From Lingula anatina (Eukaryota > Brachiopoda > Lingulata > Lingulida > Lingulidae): a DNA stretch of 36,786 nucleotides. The notes beneath the pieces are model-generated. The model made no database searches, was not told the DNA's origin, and saw only the letters and a program-made list of their open reading frames with translations. Shown piece by piece: positions 29,304 to 36,786 of this stretch (positions within the stretch are counted from its first letter, which is position 1; the number at the start of each line of letters is the position of its first letter). The position numbers were made by a program, and so were the translations under genes. The stretch covers positions 1-36,786 of the forward strand of contig NW_019776123.1 of the NCBI RefSeq assembly GCF_001039355.2, given 5' to 3'.

Positions 29304-32036
29304 TCAAGTCACATTATTTCGGTGTCGACCATCTAGCTGACCGAGTTCCGACAACGGAAACGAACCTCTCCCAGCATCCCAATCACAAAGTAGCTTGAGA
29401 AATAGTTCTCGTCTAAAACAAAAAATAAATTAATTAAAATATAATAAAAACAAACATGCGAGTATGCTGTAAAGAAGCGCTCGATTTTTAAGAGAAAATA
29501 AAGCAAGTTACAATTGCAAGTTTATTTGTCGGCCAAGAGCAGATTAAAGTAGATTTATTCATTTATTTTTTATTTATTTATTTATATGGAAATAAATGCA
29601 CAATATGTATTTGTATGGAAACAAATACGCACCGCCATTTCTTCTACGTGATCAACGTCTAATAATAGCTAAAAAATGCTCTCACCATTGCTTACAAAGA
29701 TCCTGTAACAGCTGTCTCTTCAGCGGCTTTGCGATGGCGCAGGTAACCTAGAAATTGCATCACCGACATAATTTGAAACTTAAAATACTGCTTATTTTTG
29801 CATGATTACAATTGTTTTTATGACAGTTTTCCCTTTAAATTATATATTACACTGATTGGATTTTAGAATTTAAACAAATTATATTATTATATGATCGATA
29901 GAGATGAAAGAGAGATAAAAAAAATAAATAAATAGATGGTTGAAGTAAATAATGTTCTTACACATGTAGCATGGCCCTTGTGGCCGACCGCTTTGGAAAG
30001 TCTCCCTCTTCTGTAACCAGTGCAGGACCTTTTTTAGTTTCTCAATGAGAGGAATATCAACGTACACCCCGCGGCTAGCAGTCCTGATGTTTGCCTAGAA
30101 TCAAAATGGCGGATATTCCGCGGAATTATACACATTGTCACTTTCTAACAAATTATAATGCAGTATCTTGAAATCCAAACGAATCCATTGTTACACAAAA
30201 ATTAGGAATTTAAGAATGATAATATTTCACAGAAACACCGACTAAAGCGATTCCGTAACAAGACAGGGCGATTTAATCAGACGCGTCTGATAGCATTCTG
30301 CAGTTAAGTTACTGAAAAACGTAAGAATCGGGCTTTAAAAAGTTTGATATTTAATAGATAGAGATTCAAGAAAGTCCCTGAAACCCAGGGCGACAATCAA
30401 TAAAATCTATCATTAAGTCAACTGAAGAATAAATAAACTGAAATAAATAAAAGAAAGTATGACGGAACCTCCATCCACACTCCTTCAATAGCGTCAGGCG
30501 TCCAATACCATTTCCCTTCCTCTGGACAATACGTCAAAGTCATTTTGTCCACCAGGTCTTGTCCTAATAAATAAATAAATAAATGAGTGGATGAATACAG
30601 TGGGTGAATACAGCTAGGGAGGCTATCATATAAACAAATTGATAGGCAGTCTAGAAAGCTCACAGTAACTGAAAGAATCGTGGCTTTGCACGCCATCCTG
30701 GCACAATTGCTCGTTCACAGAAATCATCATTAGTTTTGTGATAAAGTATCAACTATTCTTATTCCTATTCACGTTGAACAGCTACAGGCAGGATTTGATA
30801 CGGAACGGTAGTTTGACAGGAATGTTATTTTTCTGGCGGATATATTCCCCCCTCCTCCCGTATTATCAAAGTATTTTTAAAATAATTATTAAAATATTGT
30901 TTAAATGAAAAACACGAGAAAAATGTACTAGTATACCTTCGTGTTTCTCTGGGGCAGCCAAGTTGTCCAACAGTTCAACGGCCTCTTTAATCTCATCTTT
31001 GTTTTCCAAGGACACCTTCACAGAGAGCTTCTTGCCTCGCGCAGCCGCAACCGACCTCATCTTGTCCGAAACCAGTATCTTCTCAAAGTAGGAGGACAGA
31101 GTTCCACGTTCATTCCTTTGTATGATTTTCTTCAGTGTGGGAACGTCCTTTGCCCGGAGAGTTATCAAAATACACCCCTCGTCTACGGCAGTGCAGGAAC
31201 AGTTAAGTTCGTGCTCTTTGAGTTGGTTTATGAACTCGAGGCTTTCCGCTTTACGGCGCATTTCTTCCTCCAAGTGCTCACGTAAACCCTGTGAAGCGTC
31301 TGTCTGTTCGTCACCTGTCACTTGGAGTCTTACTTTCATCAGTGCCGGAAGGACAAAAATTATCCAGTCTGAGAAAAAATGCAATGCTTTTAATACGTGT
31401 GCAAACGTTATACAATTGTTCCCAAATTCGTGATTAAGCCAAACATATTACTAGTAAGTTTTTGGAAATTCTTTAAACTTCAAAAATAAATGAAAAAATA
31501 AATAAACTAAAAGGGATAAGAAGAAAAAGGTGTGCCACGAAAACTGTGCTAATTTTTTCTTCTCTTCTTATTCATAAATAAAGGCACGTATGAATGACTA
31601 AATAACGTTATTTTTCGTTGTTGTATCAGAACTACGTTACGTCTATCTATATGTACAATCCTTGATACTTACCTAAACCAAATATATTACGCAGCCTCTG
31701 TCCTTCTGGAGAATCTGGACTATGTATTAGTTCAAGGCATCTGACGTACGCCTGAGCTCTTAAGAACTGCTCGGCAGTTCTCAGCTCGGCCTGTCGTGTG
31801 GTCTCTTGGGTCGCCTCACTAAGGTCCTCTTCTAAAACGTTGGGACTTGGATTTATGAATCCACCTGTTACCATGGAGCTCCGGGATGCAGTACCAGAGT
31901 CTTCATCACTTCCACTGTCTTGGGGAATTGGTCCGCCCACCGCCACTGGCACGTCCACCGGATCCAAGTGTACACCGCCGCTTGACAGAACCTCGGGATC
32001 GGTGTGTTGGGGACTATTGTGGCGACTTCTAGACAT
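29304..32036 (-). CDS. Six-exon gene with TRADD-N-like domain (reconstructed)
   Basis: Exons on the minus strand are 32036-31673, 31368-30937, 30563-30469, 30094-29962, 29747-29696 and 29412-29304. They total 1185 nt, or 394 residues plus TGA. Every intron is GT-AG (donors such as G|GTAAGTAT, acceptors such as TTTTCTCAG) and all phases join in frame. The exon 3 donor, GAG|GTTCCG, is the weakest. Residues 1-75 are Ser/Asp/Pro-rich and probably disordered. Residues 85-120 are helical. Residues about 165-258 (exon 2), with GCILITLR, RGTLSSYFEKILVSD and KKLSVKVSL, resemble the RRM-like TRADD-N fold of death-receptor adaptors and of invertebrate immune proteins. The C-terminal exons have a Trp-rich piece (KWYWTPDAIEGVW) and a CYMC pair, with no family recognised. 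Structure is well supported; the domain call is moderate and function is inferred. Confidence 0.7.
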
Positions 32037-32256
32037 GTTCTGATCTGTAACTGGAAGGGGAATCTAGCCTTCAATGGAGAACCCAGGAGTGGGCGGGTAG
32101 GACACAAGTGCTCCCCCAGCTGCTAAACTACCACCACCGCCCCCCCCCCCTCCAACGACACACATAACTAAGCGTCACAAGCTAAATAAGACAAAATTTA
32201 GCATATAATGTAAAATTGTCCTCGTTTATAATTTCATATACATGTACCTCCTTTCG
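32037..32256. other. Upstream region of the six-exon gene
   Basis: On the minus strand TTCCAGTTACAG lies 8 nt before the ATG, which could be a 5'-UTR splice acceptor, so the true promoter may be further upstream. A C-rich tract is near 32140-32150. No TATA box at a usual distance could be supported. Confidence 0.35.
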
Positions 32257-33621
32257 ATCGGTAATTACTTTCACTCCCCAAAATTTATACAAAACTGAGA
32301 AACTGTCAGTAGTTACTTTTACCTGTAAATGTTGCTTACAGATAAAATTTAATACATAATCCAAGGGCCGTTATCAGTTTATAAGTTAACTGACGTGAAA
32401 ACAGACTAATAAAATAACCATCTATATCATCTTTTTGGCTGCCATTTGTTGACATGCGATTTATTGAAGGAGAACTGAACTTTAAACAAAGGGTTATTTC
32501 GTTAATTTCCTTCCAATATGTATGTTATATATATATATTTTTTTTTTTACTTTTTTACATATACAGGCCCTGTCTTTGATCACATAAAGGAAATATGTAA
32601 TTAAAATTGCACAAACTCTTTCCTCAAACAACAACTCAACTCGACTAAGTTTATTTACAATCCGCTTGTTGAGGCTGCACTTAAATACCTAGTACAAAAC
32701 GCAGCTGATAACCCTTCGTAGCTATGAACATGAAAGTCTATATTCACCTGTTTTATGTGACCGCTTCCAAGTTCCAGTGACTGATATTTGTAATACTATA
32801 ATAATTTTAATTTAAATCAAAAGAACCTTCCTCCAAAATATCGAGAACGGTCCAGAACGTCGTGAACATATCGGTTGACAAAATTTTAACTGAATTTTTT
32901 GGCGGGAGAATTATTTATTTGTTAACCAATTCAGCCTAGTAAAATTTTAACATGATGTAATATGGGCATTTTTCGATGAGTAACACAAGCATTAAGTAAA
33001 CTTTAAATTCTTCTAAGAAGCTATACAAGAAGCTGTAGTTGCTATAAAAAGACTTGAAAATTTTGATGATTAACACATAGTAAAAGTTATAACTCGATAA
33101 CTTCCTTAACTGCATGATTTATTGATCAATGTATCAATAATATCGTTAGGGACAGATTACTCGAACGTGACAAGCATTCGTACGTGTAAGTCTGCTTGGC
33201 GATTACGATTCTATGTATTTACACGGTTAAGATGCATGAAAATTGGAAATTTAGAGGGTGGTGTCAATGGGAAATTCTGATATTAATTTGGGTAAATCCA
33301 TTTTCATGTATTTTAAGTAGCTATCTGGAATTCCCCGATGTGCAGTAAAAGCGTGTCAAAATATGTTTAACCCAGTGACTGTATTGAGGTCATCTTTTGT
33401 CCTCACTTAGACTAACTAGGTTACAACTCGTTGTAAGCAAACAACCAGAGTTCACATGTTAGAGACGCTACCGCACACGTTTAAGCTACAGAAAGGTACT
33501 CACTGGCGAGAGAAGGGCTATACTAGGGCGGGGTAGGGGTAGGAAAAGAAGGGTATTTTTCTGAGCCAACCAATACAAACATAAATCCCTTGACGGGGAT
33601 TATTTTAATGTAATATGCAGG
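32257..33621. repeat. Direct tandem duplication, copy 1 (non-coding)
   Basis: It begins at CGGTAATTACTTT and ends near TTTTAATGTAATATGC. Blocks shared with the next copy include ACTGAACTTTAAACAAAGGG, CAAAATATCGAGAACGGTCC, CTATAAAAAGACTTGAAAA, TAGTTACAACTC-like runs and GAGACGCTACCGCAC. No frame is conserved between the copies. Neighbouring indels shift the offset from about 1365 to 1496 bp. Confidence 0.8.
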
Positions 33622-35090
33622 CGTTCGGTAATTACTTTACACCCCCCCCCTTTTCAGCATTACCGCAAAACTACCAGTAGTTACTATTTTTAACTGTAAC
33701 TTTTGCTTATAGATGTACTTTGATGCCATCAGTAGAATTGTTCTTTGCCATTAAAGTGTTTATAATACATAATGACACGAGTTGTCATCAGATTATAAGT
33801 TAAATGGCGTGAAAACAGATTAATAAATATCCATCCATTTTAGCTTTTTGGCTGCCGTACAGGTATTAGTTAAAACGCGTCTAACTGATGGTCTTTAGGA
33901 AAACTGAACTTTAAACAAAGGGTTATCTCATTAAATCTTGCCAAACAATAGTTTTGTTTTTTAGATTTGTATTGCACCCCTTGTTTTCTTCTGGAAAATA
34001 CAAGCCCTATCTTTGCTCACAAACCGGAAATATGTAATTCGAATTGCATTAACTCTTTCCTCAAACAACAATTTAACTCCACCAAGTTTATTTACAATCC
34101 GGTTGTTGTCTCTGCATTTTAATACCAAGTACAAAACGCAGCTGATAAAGTTATTTTAGCGGAATTGGAAAGATAACCCTTTGTACATGTAACTATAAAC
34201 ATGTAAATCTATATTTACCTTGTTTTATATGACCGCCTAAAAGTTCCAGTGACTGATATTTGTAATACTATAGTAATTTTAAATAAAATCAAAAGAACCT
34301 TCTTCCAAAATATCGAGAACGGTCCAGGGCGTGGTAAACAGATCGGTTGATAAAACGTTGACTAAAGTTTTTTGGCGGGAGAATTATTTGTTTGTTAACC
34401 CAGTAAATTAGTAAAATTTTAACATGATGTAATATGGGCATTTTTCAATGAGTAACACAAACATTAAGTAATTTTGAAACTCTTCCAAGAAGCTATACAA
34501 GACACTGAAGTTGCTATAAAAAGACTTGAAAAAATTTGATGATTAACACATAGTAAAAGTTAAAACTCGATAACTTCCTTTACTTCATGATTTATTAATC
34601 AATGTATCAATAATATCGTTAGGGACAGGTAACTCGAACGTGACAAGCATTCGTATGTGTAAGTCTGTTTGGGAGTTAATTTTCCCAACGGTGATCACGA
34701 TTCTATATGTTTACACGGTTAAGATGCATGGTACTTGGAAATTTTGAGCGTGGTTTCCAATGAGACAATTCTGATACTTATTTGGGTATATATCAATTTT
34801 CATGCATTTTAAGTAGCTATCTGGAATTCCCCGATGTGCAGTAAATGCGTGTCAAGATATTATTAACCCAGTGACTGTATTGAGGTCAGCTTTTATCCTC
34901 ACTAGGTTACAACTCATCGTAAACAAACAGTGAGAGTTCACATGTTAGAGACGCTACCGCACTCGTTTAAGCTACGGAAAGGTACTCACTGGCGAGAGTA
35001 TAGGGCTATACTAGGGCGGGGTAGGAGAAGAAGGGTATTTTTCTGAGCCAAGCGATTTAAACATAAAACATTTGACGGGGGTATTTTAAT
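33622..35090. repeat. Direct tandem duplication, copy 2 (non-coding)
   Basis: Starts at TCGGTAATTACTTTACACC directly after copy 1 and ends near TTTTAATGTAATGTG. Similarity to copy 1 runs the whole length with small indels. It contains the same CTATAAAAAGACTTG (near 34514) and GAGACGCTACCGCAC (near 34949) blocks. Nothing in it is recognised as an RNA gene or coding exon. Confidence 0.8.
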
Positions 35091-35296
35091 GTAATGTGTT
35101 GGCAGAAATAAATAAAAATTGCCTGAATTACTATACTTTGGTCATTGTTTTGATGGGGTAAAGGGAGGGGGTGGAGGGAAAAGGAATAAAGCCTGTGCTA
35201 CAAAATGGGGGGAGGGGGCGTATCCCTTTTATCTTATCTACTAACTCTTAAAGCAATCCAAAATCCTATAATAAGTAACACTATTCGATAAAGAAC

Positions 35297-35475
35297 AAGG
35301 TGTCGAGAAAAACGGGGGGGGGGGGGGGGAGATAGGTGAAATATGGCAATGGACATGGGGGTGGCAAATTGTGTAGAGCTTGTTTCTAAGCAGAACAAGG
35401 GTCGAGAAAAAAAGGGGGGGTGAAATACGGTCACGGACATGAGGGCGGCAAATTGTATAGAGCTTGCTTTTAGCT
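35297..35475. repeat. Tandem pair of about 90-bp units with G runs
   Basis: Two units each carry AGAACAAGG, GTCGAGAAAAA, a G run, GTGAAATA, GGACATG, GGCAAATTGT and TAGAGCTTG. G runs of 19 and 7 bases differ between them. Non-coding. Confidence 0.75.
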
Positions 35476-36355
35476 GTAATCTTTTGGTGTCTTAAAGAAG
35501 AAAGTCGATATCAGGATACCAGCAAACCTTCCCGAGACTCAGATTAAAAGGAACTCTATCTGAAATGTTGACCCCATTCAAACACTTGCTAAGTTAAAGA
35601 TTTGGTTGCTATGTATTATACGATAAAACGTGCACTCGTACTGCTTGATTTATTTATCTGCACTAAATAACTAAGACGTTACATTAGGGAAAGTACGTTA
35701 TATCAAATAATACCTCCTCATATAGGTCCATATAGGTTTTCACTGATCGGATGTTTACAAATGAAAGCTAGAGAATATATACAGTGCCTGCAATTATATT
35801 AAAAATCGAAAATGATATAATAAAACAGCACACATGTTCGTTATATGTTGTAAAAGATATCACTTGATAGTCATTTTTGCTTGTTGTTATTTACAGTAAA
35901 GCGCAAACTATACAGTCTTACCTTGTGTGTTTGATTTTCAATTTCTTTTATGGCCCAAGATACGTACCTCTCTTAGTGGGGCGCTTTATTTTCTAAATAT
36001 CGCTTTAAAAGTTTTCTATATATTTATACACCCACTATCTGGAAAGTACCGTATTAAAACATTATTAATCACGGGTACAATTATTCATCAGTTTTACAGA
36101 CTAACCCAAATTTCCACACAAAACTTCCTTGTTTAGGCCTTATAAATTCTATGCTGAAAAACTCAGTTTTCTCTTTTGAAGTTGGTGGCTGCAAGAGAGT
36201 GGGAGAGAGATTTCTCCTCGTATGATAAACGGAGGGCGTATAGCATGTATCATAATGAATACAGAGCTAAAATTTAAATTGCTACCAACGAGTTGGATAA
36301 GTAAACAAGTTCATTGGCTACATGTCAAATTAAAAGTATATTCTAATAATAAAAT
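35476..36355. other. No gene seen
   Basis: AT-rich sequence with short chance frames only. Probably intergenic between the terminal exon at 36356 and the tandem duplication. Confidence 0.5.
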
Positions 36356-36471
36356 TTAGCTGTCCACTTCGTGGTGGAACCCGTTGGGCAGTTGTTGAAT
36401 GTCCTCGCTCTTCGCCGCGGCAGCATGCTTTCGTTTTGTCCCACTTTCTGTCTCTGGCTCACCGGCTTCTG
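36356..36471 (-). CDS. Likely terminal exon of another minus-strand gene (partial)
   Basis: After a plausible acceptor (CATCATTGCAG on the minus strand, ending at 36472) a frame of about 38 codons runs to a TAA at 36356. It reads AEAGEPETESGTKRKHA and ends LPNGFHHEVDS. An alternative acceptor three bases on (CAGCAG) is possible. The composition is hydrophilic and charged, like a C-terminal tail. Its codon-like composition and balanced GC stand out from the AT-rich surroundings. The upstream exons lie outside the window, so the product is unknown. Confidence 0.5.
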
Positions 36472-36786
36472 CTGCAATGATGAAGATAAGAAAAAAAGTT
36501 GCAGTCATACAACATTTTCACAAGTGGATCGGAAACTATGATAAGGAGAAGTGGTGGAGGTCGCAAGATTAATAGTTTAACTCGCTTGGCAAATATAAAA
36601 ATATTATCGGAGAATTTTACTATAATATGTAGCCCCCACCCCCCACCCCAACACACACGCACACAAACACACACACACACACAGCCACCACCAAACATTT
36701 TGCTATCAAGTTAAAACACTTTACAAAAAACACATTTCGGATTAATTTTATTCAACAATAATAACAGTTGTTTGGATATCTCTAAT
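36472..36786. other. Probable intron with C-rich and CA-repeat tract
   Basis: Sequence upstream of the putative terminal exon. A CCCCCACCCC tract with (CA)n lies at about 36632-36683. No exon was recognised before the window ends. Confidence 0.4.

Noticed and set aside
36459-36698. Frame rich in Cys/Val/Gly near the right end
   Set aside because: It arises from translation of a CA/C-rich microsatellite.
1-36786. CRISPR array, tRNA or rRNA genes
   Set aside because: No spaced identical short repeats of CRISPR type, no cloverleaf with a T-loop consensus that I could support, and no rRNA-like stretch. The phased motifs in the foldback arms are transposon repeats.

Overview
The window looks like the nuclear genome of a marine lophotrochozoan (mollusc, annelid or brachiopod). 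The basis is AT-rich, intron- and repeat-dense DNA, EF-hand genes of the invertebrate sarcoplasmic calcium-binding protein (SCP) type ending in F-W-G-P, a Ty3/gypsy element of the Gmr1 type, and several MITE-like and foldback elements. The species cannot be fixed from sequence alone. I saw no bacterial genes, CRISPR array, rRNA or tRNA.

Region 1 (1-14581) is a minus-strand tandem array of SCP genes. There are two intact single-exon copies (806-1354 and 12754-13302), three broken copies (2176-2686, 4690-5187, 6391-6649) and a gene-less sixth unit (14230-14581). Flanking DNA is duplicated with the genes, including an exon-like open segment seen three times. The array is interrupted by a 220-bp MITE with a TTA target duplication (2823-3042) and by a 5.3-kb foldback element (7111-12433). 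The arms of the foldback carry regularly spaced CCAAGATGGC-type (YY1-like) motifs, and its centre holds a decayed LINE.

Region 2 (14583-27189) contains a segment present twice. Copy 1 (14590-19368) carries a 1.4-kb TIR element. Copy 2 (19369-27189) lacks that element but carries a Ty3/gypsy retrotransposon (20414-about 26171). Each copy supplies the empty site for the other's insertion. This is either a real tandem duplication or two haplotypes assembled end to end. Single-N joins at 14582, 20257 and 25602, and a near-perfect repeat across the last one, support an assembly contribution. The retrotransposon reads gag-PR-IN-RT-RH, with integrase upstream of reverse transcriptase and a SCAN-like capsid, so it is Gmr1-like. 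It is inactivated by several stops and frameshifts.

Region 3 (27190-36786) holds a six-exon minus-strand gene (32036 to 29304, 394 codons plus stop) that I reconstructed from splice signals. All phases agree. Its second exon resembles the TRADD-N adaptor domain, so it may be an innate-immunity or apoptosis adaptor. Upstream of it lies a 1.4-1.5 kb non-coding direct tandem duplication (about 32257-35090). The window ends with a likely terminal exon of another minus-strand gene (36356-36471).
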